Assembly: GCF_002738225.1 (NCBI RefSeq)
Contig: NZ_PEBQ01000093.1
Coordinates: forward strand, 1 to 64,000
DNA length: 64,000 bases
Direction: 5' to 3'
Source of the DNA: Acetobacter pomorum
Lineage (GTDB): Bacteria > Pseudomonadota > Alphaproteobacteria > Acetobacterales > Acetobacteraceae
This document shows positions 1 through 8,144 of the stretch, piece after piece. Below the pieces are notes generated by a model. The model was given only the letters and a program-made list of their open reading frames with translations, did no database searches and was not told where the DNA came from. Each line of letters begins with the position of its first letter. The first letter of the stretch is position 1. The position numbers and the translations under genes were made by a program.

Positions 1-963
1 GATAACAGAACGGGTGATGTCCTTGTTGTTCTGCCAGTCATAGGCAACAACTTCATCACCAATCTGCATGTCTTCCACAGCCACATCACCTTTGGTGGTG
101 CGGATCATGCTGCCAGAAAGGAAGCAGGTGATGACCAATGTATTATCAGAGGAAGAAGATAAGCCATTTCCTGTATAATACGTATCGCCCTGAAATGTTC
201 CGTCACTTACTGTTCCGGTAGCTGCTGCTCCACCGTAAAGATCTGCGGGTGTATAATAAACTGGGTTGCCAGAACTATCTGTGCTTTTCTGGGCAAAAGA
301 AACATTTTGGGCGATATAGTTTTCGCCTTTAGAAGAACTTGTGCCGCCGTATTGGTCAACCCCAACCAAAGCATATGTATTTGTGCCAGTTTTTATCCAT
401 TCGATATTTGTATATCCAGAGCTGTTTTGAACAACTATTGAATCATCCGGGGTAAAATTTGTAATATTGGAAAGTGAATATGCTCCACTGGCTAACGTAA
501 CAGTATTGTGGCCACTCCCGGTTGTATTTCCGCCAAAATCAATGGTTGTGGTGTCCAAAGAGGCATTAACGCTCAGGTTTGCAGCATTTTCAAGTTTGAT
601 TGTGCCACCAGACACACCATTGGAGGTGCTCATGGTTACGCCATCAAGAACAACCGTTTGCTGGCTGCCAATAGTAATTCCACCGTTTGATTTAACCGGA
701 TCGGAACCAGTGAAGGTCACTGTTCCGGTGCCCGAGAATGTAAGAGTTTGTGGAACGGTATCGTAACTATAATGATTTCCATAAGGATCAATAAATGGAG
801 AAGGATCTGTACTGATCGTGATGTCTGTATCAGTTGAAATGACAGCAGGGGTTTGTCCGTTCGGCGGATAAGAGGAAGTGGCCCCTGTGGAAGCATCCTT
901 CCACATTGAAGGATTGTTAAAGTCACCGTCGCCGCCAGCCCAGTCGTATGTTGTATCTGCCAT
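1..963 (-). CDS. Hint-domain protein, 3' part beyond window
   Basis: Partial: about 321 residues are visible and the C-terminus lies left of the window. The N-terminal ~270 residues are Ser/Thr/Gly/Asn-rich and beta-prone, with an early W-x-GGDGDF motif like that of the 662-residue paralogue at 19446-21434. A Hint domain starts at Cys ~280 (ITCFLSGSMIRTTKGDVAVE, then GDEVV). The nucleophile Cys, the TP/TK-x-G turn and the VE-x-L/M-x-x-GDEV block fit the Hedgehog/intein (Hint_2) family common in acetic acid bacteria. An AAGGA ribosome site precedes the ATG. It is divergent from the serine recombinase at 1158. No classical signal peptide is visible. What it processes or binds is unknown. Confidence 0.85.
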   Translation of the reverse strand, partial: MADTTYDWAGGDGDFNNPSMWKDASTGATSSYPPNGQTPAVISTDTDITISTDPSPFIDPYGNHYSYDTVPQTLTFSGTGTVTFTGSDPVKSNGGITIGSQQTVVLDGVTMSTSNGVSGGTIKLENAANLSVNASLDTTTIDFGGNTTGSGHNTVTLASGAYSLSNITNFTPDDSIVVQNSSGYTNIEWIKTGTNTYALVGVDQYGGTSSSKGENYIAQNVSFAQKSTDSSGNPVYYTPADLYGGAAATGTVSDGTFQGDTYYTGNGLSSSSDNTLVITCFLSGSMIRTTKGDVAVEDMQIGDEVVAYDWQNNKDITRSVI

Positions 964-978
964 TTTCGTAATCCTTAA

Positions 979-1005
979 ATTTTGAAAATATTTTGTATTC
1001 AAAAT
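979..1005. promoter_or_regulatory. AT-rich inverted repeat between Hint and recombinase genes
   Basis: The 8-bp arms ATTTTGAA and TTCAAAAT are separated by about 11 bases, in the 194-bp AT-rich gap between two divergent genes. It could be an operator or recombinase contact site for both. This is seen in sequence only; the role is inferred. Confidence 0.3.
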
Positions 1006-1157
1006 GTTTTGTTTAATTTTACATTTGAGTTGCACAAACAATTTTTGGGGCGTAAGTAATTAGGTGTGATTTTAACTAAGCAAGAGCCCTGATCTGTTCT
1101 TGCGCAATTCAAGATTTGCGTAAGGAACGCCCTGTTTTTTCTAAAGTTTAGACCTTT

Positions 1158-1766
1158 ATGAATATGCAGAAATCACGCTGGAAAATTGGATATGCCCGAG
1201 TCAGCACGATAGGGCAGACTCTGGAACTTCAATTACAAACTCTCAAAGAATATGGATGCCAGCGTATCTACCGGGAAAAAGCGAGTGGAGCAGATACCAA
1301 GCGTGCGGAACTGCAGAAATTACTTGGCAATTTGCGGGCGGGCCAGATAGTGGTTGTTACACGGCTTGATCGGCTGGCACGCAGTACATTTGATCTATTC
1401 TCTATCGTCAGAACAATTTCCCAAAAAAACGCACAGTTTTACTCTCTGTCAGAGCCGTGGACAGATACCAGTACAAGTACAGGCCGCCTTATGCTGGCCA
1501 TTTTGGGTGGTTTGGCGGATGTGGAGCGCGATCTTATTCGCACACGCACAGCGGAAGGGCGCGCACGGGCCATTGCGCAGGGAAAGAAGATGGGCCGCCG
1601 TGCCCGTATTACCATTGCCCAAAGGCAGGCAATTATTCAAAAACGGCTGGAAGGATGGTTGCTTAAGGATATTGCACAGCTGTTTGGTATCAGCCCGGCA
1701 ACAGTCTCCCGCATTGTAACGGGGTCAGATAGCCACAAAAGCCGAAAAGACAAACAGAATAGATAA
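1158..1766 (+). CDS. Serine recombinase (resolvase/invertase family)
   Basis: 202 residues, the usual size of small serine recombinases. The N-terminus has GYARVST with the nucleophile Ser at residue 16. The arginine cluster RLDRLARS lies near residues 69-76, followed by the LxxLGGLADVERDLIRTRTAEG dimer/E-helix region. A C-terminal helix-turn-helix (LLKDIAQLFGISPATVSRIV) binds DNA. All catalytic landmarks look intact. By family it would invert or resolve DNA between short inverted or direct sites. It sits 194 bp from, and divergent to, a Hint-protein gene and ends about 90 bp from the 3' end of tRNA-Ala. It could be a Pin-type invertase or the recombinase of a small island. Confidence 0.9.
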   Translation: MNMQKSRWKIGYARVSTIGQTLELQLQTLKEYGCQRIYREKASGADTKRAELQKLLGNLRAGQIVVVTRLDRLARSTFDLFSIVRTISQKNAQFYSLSEPWTDTSTSTGRLMLAILGGLADVERDLIRTRTAEGRARAIAQGKKMGRRARITIAQRQAIIQKRLEGWLLKDIAQLFGISPATVSRIVTGSDSHKSRKDKQNR

Positions 1767-1790
1767 TTTTGTTTTATCTTGGCGGAAAAT

Positions 1791-1811
1791 AAAGTGTAAA
1801 TTTTACACTTT
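1791..1811. repeat. 21-nt perfect palindrome after the recombinase gene
   Basis: AAAGTGTAAA and TTTACACTTT flank a single central T, just after the recombinase stop and before tRNA-Ala. There is no clean U-tract, so it may be a protein-binding site (perhaps for the recombinase) rather than a terminator. The function is inferred. Confidence 0.5.
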
Positions 1812-1853
1812 CCACCAAAAAACCCAATAAAAACAATGGGTTGAACAGGAGGG

Positions 1854-1929
1854 TGGTGGAGCTGAGGGGAATCGAACCCCTGACCTCCTCATTGCGAACG
1901 AGGCGCTCTCCCATCTGAGCTACAGCCCC
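1854..1929 (-). tRNA. tRNA-Ala (anticodon CGC)
   Basis: On the minus strand the gene starts GGGGCTGTAGCTCAGA. It has a D-arm, an anticodon loop TTCGCAA (anticodon CGC), a T-loop TTCGATT, and an acceptor end CAGCTCC followed by A and an encoded CCA. The acceptor stem pairs fully and keeps the G3:U70 wobble that marks alanine tRNAs. Total length is 76 nt with CCA. It reads GCG codons. The recombinase/Hint pair lies just beyond its 3' end, a common place for integrated DNA. Confidence 0.97.
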
Positions 1930-2078
1930 GCCTGTTCCGTGATTTTTGGGTGTATAGGGCTTACCAATTTGCTGTCAAGCTGTATTGTAGGCCCGCAATG
2001 GCAGATATGCGGGCATGCCATAAGGGTGTGCCCGGTTTTTTAGCAAGGCAGGGTTTGGCGTTCGTGTTTTTCGTGTTC

Positions 2079-2360
2079 ATGCTGCTGATGCGGCTTTTAG
2101 AACTGTATAGCTGGGTGCTTCTGGCAGCCTGTATTTTTGTAAACCTGTATGCCTTTGGCATTCTGGATAACCGCAACCAGATTGTCTGGAAAATAGGCAT
2201 GTTTCTGGAACGGGTAACAGAACCCGTGCTGGCCCCCATACGGCGTATGCTGCCAATGCCGGGCGGCATGGACTTTAGCCCAATGGTGGTGCTGCTTATT
2301 ATCCAGTATGTGCTTCAGCCGGGGCTGGTCAGCCTGTTTCGTGCGCTAATGTATCATTAA
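2079..2360 (+). CDS. YggT family membrane protein
   Basis: About 93 residues from this start. Two hydrophobic segments flank the family signature: ILDNRNQIV-x-K-IG-x-F, then RVTEPVLAPIRR and LPMPGGMDFSPMVVLLIIQY. YggT proteins are small inner-membrane proteins of uncertain role (osmotic tolerance, cell division context). The open frame extends upstream to 1950 with other starts at 1998 (ATG) and 2064 (GTG). None has a strong ribosome site, so I chose the start that gives the usual family length. Confidence 0.75.
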   Translation: MLLMRLLELYSWVLLAACIFVNLYAFGILDNRNQIVWKIGMFLERVTEPVLAPIRRMLPMPGGMDFSPMVVLLIIQYVLQPGLVSLFRALMYH

Positions 2361-2412
2361 AAACGTGCGGTGGCTGGCGTTGGCCCGGTTTGCAATAAAG
2401 GGAGCACCCGCC

Positions 2413-2811
2413 ATGCCGCATCTTTTTCGCACATTGGGCCTGTTTTGCGCCACCATAGCTGCCACGCCCGCGCTGGCGCAGGATGCGCCGCCTGCCACAC
2501 CCGCCCAGATTTACACCGGCACCATGCCCGGTGGGCAGGGCACGCTCAAACTGGTGCAAACGGGGGATGAAACCTTTGCCGAGGTTTCAGTTGTGGGGGA
2601 TACCTGCGCCGGATCGGCCGAGGGCGCAGCCACACGCCACGGCAATACATGGGTGGTCACAACAGATCCGGAATATAATGGCCAGTCCTGCCGCATTACC
2701 TTCCGTATGGGGGCGCATGGCGTGGCAGACAGCACGGAACAAAACTGCGCGCCCTATCATAACGGGGCCTGCGCCTTTACCCACGCGCAACTGGCCCGCA
2801 CGGCACAGTAA
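2413..2811 (+). CDS. Small exported protein, unknown function
   Basis: 132 residues. A signal peptide (MPHLFRTLGLFCATIAATPALA, cut before QDA) is followed by a mature domain with four or more Cys residues (GDTCAG, GQSCRI, QNCAPY, GACAF) that probably form disulfides in the periplasm. An AAAGGGAG ribosome site supports the start. It lies 52 bp after the YggT gene, same strand. I recognise no family. Confidence 0.75.
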   Translation: MPHLFRTLGLFCATIAATPALAQDAPPATPAQIYTGTMPGGQGTLKLVQTGDETFAEVSVVGDTCAGSAEGAATRHGNTWVVTTDPEYNGQSCRITFRMGAHGVADSTEQNCAPYHNGACAFTHAQLARTAQ

Positions 2812-2848
2812 GGCCGCACCTTACAAACACACGCATACATACAGGCAC

Positions 2849-2887
2849 AAAAAAAACCGCCGGGGCCTTTTATCAAGGCTGCGGCGG
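2849..2887 (-). terminator. Intrinsic terminator
   Basis: On the minus strand, CCGCCGCAGCC pairs with GGCCCCGGCGG across a short loop, followed by eight T. It lies just after the minus-strand gene ending at 2930. Confidence 0.75.
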
Positions 2888-2929
2888 CTTTGCGGCGCTG
2901 TGGCGGGTGAAACCCCCGCCAGCGTGCTT

Positions 2930-3106
2930 TTAGTGACCGGAAGAAGGGTTCGGGTCTTTTTCAATGTGGATCAGGCTGTAGCTGCACATTACGATAACCG
3001 GAATAATAAAGGCCACCACAACAGAACCAAAAGATGTAACGTTCATGCCTAGGAAATACATCATCAGATCCAGGCCCAGCACTGCAACGCACAAAAACAT
3101 GCCCAT
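2930..3106 (-). CDS. Small membrane protein, unknown
   Basis: 58 residues with two hydrophobic stretches (MFLCVAVLGLDLMMYFLGM and SFGSVVVAFIIPVIVMCSY) and a charged tail IHIEKDPNPSSGH. An AAGGGG ribosome site 7-10 bases before ATG 3106 sets the start; an upstream open extension lacks one. A clear terminator follows. Probably an inner-membrane protein; no family recognised. Confidence 0.65.
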   Translation of the reverse strand: MGMFLCVAVLGLDLMMYFLGMNVTSFGSVVVAFIIPVIVMCSYSLIHIEKDPNPSSGH

Positions 3107-3380
3107 CCCAAAAACCCCTTTATATTGCTCCGCCAGAAACAGGCTGCCGGGCCTGCGCTGTTGCCTGTAACAGGTGTTGCACAGCCGCCATGCAGAGTCC
3201 GACCGGAATCTTGCCAAATCAAAACAGCGTCACACTTACTCTTTTGCCTCGCGTGGTCAACCGCTATCTGGCGCATGGCCTTGTGGCGGGTAATGCTGGT
3301 CTGCTTTTGCGCGGGTTGCGGGCAGAGGGAGCGGAGCCAATGTTTAAGGCAGGCTTATAAAACCAAGGATAAGATTTTTC

Positions 3381-3569
3381 ATGTCTGAAAAAACAGAAAA
3401 CCACACCCATCATCTGCCCTCCGCCACGGATATCAGCCGGGAAATGGAGCAGGTGAAGCGTGAATATGATATTGCGTTGAAGGACCGGCCAGAGCACGCA
3501 AAAGCATTGGGTGAACGCCTGCGCAAGCTGGAAGCCCAGTTGCAGGAAGGCGCACGCGGCCGCGGCTAA
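3381..3569 (+). CDS. Small charged helical protein, unknown
   Basis: 62 residues, preceded by an AAGGATAAG ribosome site. After a His-rich start, residues ~17-55 (ISREMEQVKREY to RLRKLEAQLQE) form a strongly amphipathic, coiled-coil-like helix. Likely cytoplasmic and oligomeric. No family recognised. Confidence 0.6.
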   Translation: MSEKTENHTHHLPSATDISREMEQVKREYDIALKDRPEHAKALGERLRKLEAQLQEGARGRG

Positions 3570-3637
3570 CATCCGCCTCTATAACAGCCGGGCCGGGGCT
3601 TATGCGCCTTGGCCCGTATGGTGCAAAAACGCCCGGC

Positions 3638-4429
3638 CTAGTGCTGGGCGTTGCTGTTTGTAGCCGTGCTGCTTGTGCCCGTGGTGGGCTGCTGCGCCTG
3701 TGCCTTGGCCGCCCACGCCGCAGCCACAGCCTGCGGGCCTGTGAGCGGTTGTGCGGCCTGCACTCCCTGTGCCCCTTGCACAGCGGAGGAGGGTGTGGCG
3801 GCGGAATCCGGCTGGGTGTTCATAACGCGCTGGGGTTTTGGCTGCCCGTAGGCTGTATGCAGCGCCTGCTTTTGTGCCTCTATACTGGGCTGATGAAAGG
3901 CCGAAACCGGGCCAAACCCGATCAACCTGTCATGAAACCGGTTGGTGGAGGCTACAGGGGAGCGGATGCACCCTTTCACCACGGTGGAGCATGCGCCATC
4001 TGTGCCGATCATACGGTCATTATCGCCACTGTAATGCAGGTCATACACGTGGCCATCCACCAGGCGTATGGTGGCCACACAGGTTTTGCCCGCACCGCCA
4101 AAGGTGGTTTGTGTCATGTTCACAAATGTCTGGAGCGGAAACAGCGAGGAATCGTTGGTGGAAGGCATGTTGACCGAGCGCACGTACTGATAAATCGTGG
4201 TGTGGTCATCTATCTTCTGCGTTTTGTCGGGAATACCCGCGCAGGCCTGCAAATCCTCGTTTGTCATGCCAATCACGGCCAGCTGGCCCTTATGGGCGGT
4301 GCGGCTGTCTATATACCCGCAGCCTGCCAGCGCGGGCAGCAGCGCCAGAGTTACAAGCCAGCGCGCACGGCGCACAAAAAGGGCGGAAAAGGGCGAAGAT
4401 GGCAGCGAGGGGCAGGGCAGAAAGGTCAT
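3638..4429 (-). CDS. Putative lipoprotein, unknown function
   Basis: 263 residues. A long basic start is followed by a lipobox LPALAGC-GY, so it is probably lipid-anchored at the outer or inner membrane. The middle contains QTFVNMTQTTFGGAGKTCVATIRLVDGHVYDLHY, an outer-membrane-assembly-like small beta domain. The C-terminal ~80 residues are Ala/Gln/Pro-rich low-complexity tail. The start at 4429 is preferred because it puts the signal sequence close to the N-terminus. Confidence 0.7.
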   Translation of the reverse strand: MTFLPCPSLPSSPFSALFVRRARWLVTLALLPALAGCGYIDSRTAHKGQLAVIGMTNEDLQACAGIPDKTQKIDDHTTIYQYVRSVNMPSTNDSSLFPLQTFVNMTQTTFGGAGKTCVATIRLVDGHVYDLHYSGDNDRMIGTDGACSTVVKGCIRSPVASTNRFHDRLIGFGPVSAFHQPSIEAQKQALHTAYGQPKPQRVMNTQPDSAATPSSAVQGAQGVQAAQPLTGPQAVAAAWAAKAQAQQPTTGTSSTATNSNAQH

Positions 4430-4457
4430 TCTCTTGTCGCAAAAGGGTGGGTGGCGT

Positions 4458-5144
4458 TTAGGGCGGCGTGTTATGGGCTTCGGCGCGGGCAATATCCAAA
4501 TATAGTAAAATCAGCAGGGGCAGGGGCCATATAAAGGGCAGCGGCATATGCCACGCCATGGCCAGAGTGCCACACAGCGCCCCCGCCGCAAACCCCAGCC
4601 AGGAAAGCCCCGGCAGCAGGGCTGCCCCCGGTGCAGGCGGTTTTACGGTGCTGCCCGGCCAACGTGCGGCCAAAGATGTGGCCAGGGCAGAGGCACATTT
4701 TAAAAGGTTGCTGGTGATGACAATGGTCTGGATAGCGGTGCCGGAAAAGCGGGCTATTGTCTCGCCCTGCACGGCCATAAGGGCGGGCAGCAGCACAAGG
4801 GCCAGCGTGCGGTGCCACGGTGTAAGCATGGCAATTTGCGTGGCCCCCAGCAGCACGCCCACACAGGCTATGCCAATGGCCGCCTGCCAGCGCAGCCGCG
4901 CCAGAGTGGCCAACATGGCCACCACAAAAAACGTGGCCAAAATACCCAGCAACATAAACGCATGCGGCCATATTCCCCCAACAAGGGCGGCGGCCAGATG
5001 GGTGGTGTTGCCTGTCATGGCGGAGGCAAACAGCCCGCCCAGATAAACAAAGCCCAGCGCATCCACATACCCGGCCAGAAGGTCCAGCACCAGAATACGC
5101 CGCGCAGAAACCCGCACCGAAGAGGAGGAAGAAGGCCCAGCCAT
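4458..5144 (-). CDS. DUF1275 (YoaK-type) membrane protein
   Basis: 228 residues, about six hydrophobic segments. The family signature is clear: LAGYVDALGFVYLGGLFASA, then MTGNTTHLAAAL. DUF1275 proteins are inner-membrane proteins of unknown transport or sensory role. It lies just upstream of the putative lipoprotein on the same strand (28 bp gap) and may be co-transcribed. A GAGTGAGC ribosome site favours ATG 5144 over 5165. Confidence 0.85.
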   Translation of the reverse strand: MAGPSSSSSVRVSARRILVLDLLAGYVDALGFVYLGGLFASAMTGNTTHLAAALVGGIWPHAFMLLGILATFFVVAMLATLARLRWQAAIGIACVGVLLGATQIAMLTPWHRTLALVLLPALMAVQGETIARFSGTAIQTIVITSNLLKCASALATSLAARWPGSTVKPPAPGAALLPGLSWLGFAAGALCGTLAMAWHMPLPFIWPLPLLILLYLDIARAEAHNTPP

Positions 5145-5386
5145 ATTTATGCTCACTCTATACACACATTACACAAAATCCACTGTGTGCCTTTTTTGCC
5201 CGCTATGGGGTGTATGTGCCACTCACAGGGGTGTAAGCCAGCGTGCCGGCCAGTGTGGGGGTGGCCGTGGGTGTGGAATCATGCATCTATGCGCAAGTTT
5301 ATGCGGCATGGCCCGTGCGGCGGGCCTTGCTGGCAGGTGGGGTTTTTCCGTATTCTGCGGCCAGACCAAAGCAAGGAACAAAGTAG

Positions 5387-6337
5387 ATGTTGGGATTCCG
5401 TCCTGTTTTTCTGGCGTTGGGGGCCTGCACTGCCCTGCTGGCCGCGCCCCCGGCGGCTTATGCGGCGGAGAAGAACCCTCATTACGGGCTGCAGATCATG
5501 AAGATGCGCCCCGGCCCACCCCCCATGACAGTTGCCACAGCCGCCCCCGGTGTTCTGGACTATGATGGCATACCCACCGTATTGGGCACAAATGCGGCCA
5601 ACGTGGCTGGGCTGATGTATTTTTGCTACCACAACAAGCTGATAACAGACACCACGGTGAACATGCTGGGGCGTGAGCTGGCAGAACTGCCCGATGTGCG
5701 CGATTCGTCCGATTACGCATGGGGCGGCATTGGCATGCTGCGCCTTGGGCCGGACCAGATGTTTGATACCCGCACCCTCAACCGGGACCAGCGTGAGGCC
5801 GTGTGCTCCCGCACCGCCCTGATGGGGCCAGACCTGCTGAAGGCCGCCCGCAATGGCGATGCCGCGCCCGCAGTGGATAACCAGCGCGCCACGGATGAAA
5901 AACCAAGATGGCCGGCGGAACCGCCTCCCCCCATTCGTGCAGCGCCACCTGTTGCGGCTGCGGCGGCTGTTCCCGCCGGTGTGGCCGCCATGCCCAAGGT
6001 TACAGCCCCCGCGCGTGCGGTTTCTGCCCCTGTTGCACGTGCTGTGCCCCCGCGCCCGGCTGTGGTGGCGCCCTCTGTGCCATCTGCTCCGTATGTTGCG
6101 CCGCACGCCGTGGCGGCTGCCCCGCATGTTGCGCCGCCTGCGGTTTCTGCCCCCGCGCAGCAGGTTGTGGCTGCTCCACCACCTGCTGTGGTGGCCCCCA
6201 AGCCGGTGCCCTATACGCCGCTGCCCTCGCAACAGGCCATTCAGGATGAAGTGGCGCAAAAGGCGGAAGCGCGAGAGGCCGCAGCACAGGCCGAATTTGC
6301 GCGTCAGGCTGCCGCACAGGCCAGAGGTGTGCGCTAG
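5387..6337 (+). CDS. Exported Ala/Pro/Val-rich protein
   Basis: 316 residues. A signal peptide (MLGFRPVFLALGACTALLAAPPAAYA) is followed by a folded region at ~27-155 with YGLQIMKMRPGPPP, LMYFCYHNKLI and two Cys. Residues ~170-290 are Pro/Ala/Val low complexity that could span the periplasm or wall, and the last ~30 residues are a charged helix. An AAGGAAC ribosome site precedes the ATG. The mature N-terminal domain may be a conserved acetobacterial domain; I cannot name it. Confidence 0.7.
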   Translation: MLGFRPVFLALGACTALLAAPPAAYAAEKNPHYGLQIMKMRPGPPPMTVATAAPGVLDYDGIPTVLGTNAANVAGLMYFCYHNKLITDTTVNMLGRELAELPDVRDSSDYAWGGIGMLRLGPDQMFDTRTLNRDQREAVCSRTALMGPDLLKAARNGDAAPAVDNQRATDEKPRWPAEPPPPIRAAPPVAAAAAVPAGVAAMPKVTAPARAVSAPVARAVPPRPAVVAPSVPSAPYVAPHAVAAAPHVAPPAVSAPAQQVVAAPPPAVVAPKPVPYTPLPSQQAIQDEVAQKAEAREAAAQAEFARQAAAQARGVR

Positions 6338-6432
6338 GGCGCGTGCGTTTTGCCCCTTTGTAAAACAGGCTGCCCCGCTGGCTCCCATGCTGGCGGGCTT
6401 TTGCCTAGGCCGCCATAGAACAGAGGCGCCGT

Positions 6433-6828
6433 ATGTCTATTCTGCTCAGGCAGTTTAAACAAAGTTTTAAATATACGGGCCGCCTGTCTGTTTCCGATTA
6501 TCGGGTATGGAGCCTTTGGCTGCTTGTAATATTTGCGTTGACATATATTGCGCATTTATATGCTGTATCTGTGCTTAATAATAATGCAGCTGCCTCCATA
6601 AACGCCGTAACAGCGGTTTATGTGTTTTATACAGCGCTTTTATTTGTATATGTGTTTTTACTGTTTGCCATTGTTTCCGCTCTGGTTAGAAGAAACCATG
6701 ATCTGGGCCGCAGCGGCTGGTTTTCTGTTTTATGGTTTGTTCCATATATAGGCATCATGTATTGGATTTACCTTGTTTGTGCCAAAGGCACGCAAGGCCC
6801 CAATGCCTATGGGCCACCCGCGCAATAG
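6433..6828 (+). CDS. DUF805 family membrane protein
   Basis: 131 residues with four membrane segments. Signature: N-terminal F-x-Y-x-GRLSVSDYRVWSLW, then RRNHDLGRSGW near residue 93, and a C-terminal CAKGTQGPNAYGP. These match DUF805 (YhaH/YhaI-like inner-membrane proteins of unknown role). An AGAGG ribosome site precedes the start. Confidence 0.9.
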   Translation: MSILLRQFKQSFKYTGRLSVSDYRVWSLWLLVIFALTYIAHLYAVSVLNNNAAASINAVTAVYVFYTALLFVYVFLLFAIVSALVRRNHDLGRSGWFSVLWFVPYIGIMYWIYLVCAKGTQGPNAYGPPAQ

Positions 6829-6980
6829 GCTGTGCTGTCTCTGGCCTTGGCCCACATTCTGCCACGGTTTGCAGCTTACTCTGCCGGAGTTGAACAAAAC
6901 GGCTGCCCTATCTATCTGATTGTAGAAGTTTGGCAGATGCCCGCCCAACCGGCAGGCACTAGAAAGACGGATATAAACTA

Positions 6981-7364
6981 ATGCGTAAGATTGTAACCCT
7001 TGGCCTTGCCACCGTTATGGCCGCCACCATTGGCACCGCTGCAAACGCCAGCGAGCCGGGCGGCTGCCTGAAGTATGGCGCTGCCGGTGCCGTGGGCGGC
7101 CATGTGGCCAACCATCATGCTGTGCTGGGTGCGGCGGCCGGGTGTGTTGCGGGCATGTATCGCCGGCACGAATACCGTAAGGAAGCCCGCGCCAAAGCTG
7201 CGCTGTATGATAAGGAACACCCCGGCGCAAAAGGCACGTATGAGCAAAAAGCCACAGCGTATGATGTAGAACATTCTACCACCCCCGGCACCATGCAGCC
7301 CAACCCGCAAAACAATGCCGGCCCGCAGGCTGAGCCTCAGCCAGAAGGAGAGCAGCACCTGTAA
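6981..7364 (+). CDS. Small exported protein with glycine-zipper-like segment
   Basis: 127 residues. Signal peptide MRKIVTLGLATVMAATIGTAANA; then a Gly/Ala-rich hydrophobic stretch GAAGAVGGHVANHHAVLGAAAGC, basic helix RRHEYRKEARAKAAL, and a Pro/Gln-rich tail. Such glycine-zipper proteins usually associate with the outer membrane. No specific family named. Confidence 0.65.
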   Translation: MRKIVTLGLATVMAATIGTAANASEPGGCLKYGAAGAVGGHVANHHAVLGAAAGCVAGMYRRHEYRKEARAKAALYDKEHPGAKGTYEQKATAYDVEHSTTPGTMQPNPQNNAGPQAEPQPEGEQHL

Positions 7365-7400
7365 GCTGTGGCCCATGCCTGCCTTTTGGGCATAAAACGC

Positions 7401-7456
7401 AAAAAGGCCCCGCTGCCTTGGCCCTTATACTGGGTGCAGGCAGCGGGGCCTTTTTT
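7401..7456. terminator. Bidirectional intrinsic terminator
   Basis: AAAGGCCCCGCTGCC pairs with GGCAGCGGGGCCTTT, flanked by an A-run on the left and a T-run on the right, between convergent genes. Confidence 0.9.
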
Positions 7457-7467
7457 ATGTGCGCAGC

Positions 7468-7962
7468 TTAGGTGTGGTTGGAGTCTTGCGCGTGGTCAGG
7501 GTAAGGAGATGTCAACTGCGCGCGGGCTTCCCCCTTGGGGTAGGCGGCGGTGTGGAGGTTGACGTACATCTTGCCCGCGCTAAGTGCCTTTTCCTGCTCT
7601 GCGGTTAAAACAGCCGTGCCAGAAAACGGGCTTTTAAACGGGCCTTTCAGGGTAATCATATGGTCGGCTTCCTGCCCCGGATCTGCCGGGCCATGAAAAT
7701 GCGCCACCGTAACCGGCCCGCTCAGCCCATCCCATGTAATGGTATAGCGCAGCTCATGCGTGGAAGGGAAAAACACCGCATCCACCTTGCCGCTGGGGTG
7801 CGATGTGGCATTGTGCTCAGCACTAAAATCACCTGCAAAGCGTTCGCTCCGCTCGGCATGGGCGGTGGAAACCAGCGCGCTGATAGCCGCCGGGGCCACC
7901 GTAATGGCAAGTGTGACACCCAGAGCCACGTTGCGAAATACTTTTTTGCTGGCTGAAATCAT
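7468..7962 (-). CDS. CHRD domain secreted protein
   Basis: 164 residues. Signal peptide through ALVSTAHA, then a CHRD domain: RYTITWDGLSGPVTVAHFHG, followed by GTAVLTAEQEKALSAGKMYVNLHT and YPKGEARAQL, the characteristic 'HxHxG ... N(L/I)HT ... P-x-GEIRGQ' pattern of this extracellular domain. Function in bacteria is unknown. GAGAAGG ribosome site precedes ATG 7962. Confidence 0.9.
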   Translation of the reverse strand: MISASKKVFRNVALGVTLAITVAPAAISALVSTAHAERSERFAGDFSAEHNATSHPSGKVDAVFFPSTHELRYTITWDGLSGPVTVAHFHGPADPGQEADHMITLKGPFKSPFSGTAVLTAEQEKALSAGKMYVNLHTAAYPKGEARAQLTSPYPDHAQDSNHT

Positions 7963-8144
7963 ACAAAAGCGCCTTCTCGAACATAAAAGATAAGGGGGCG
8001 ATATGCCTGTAACGGCCTGCCCCGGCAGAGGTTCCTGCACGGGGTGGGCGGGCACATTTTGTTTATATATGGGGCTGGCGCGGCGGCGGTGTTAGGGCCG
8101 CGTGCTCTCACGCCTGCGTGATGCACCAGCCCGTTTGCAAAGGG

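Noticed and set aside
3602..4534. 310-residue plus-strand open frame
   Set aside because: Antisense to the lipoprotein gene, Gly/Cys/Arg/His-rich composition, no ribosome site.
5279..6388. 369-residue minus-strand open frame
   Set aside because: Antisense to the exported Ala/Pro-rich gene; Arg/Gly/His low complexity from reverse-reading of GC-rich repeats; no start signal.
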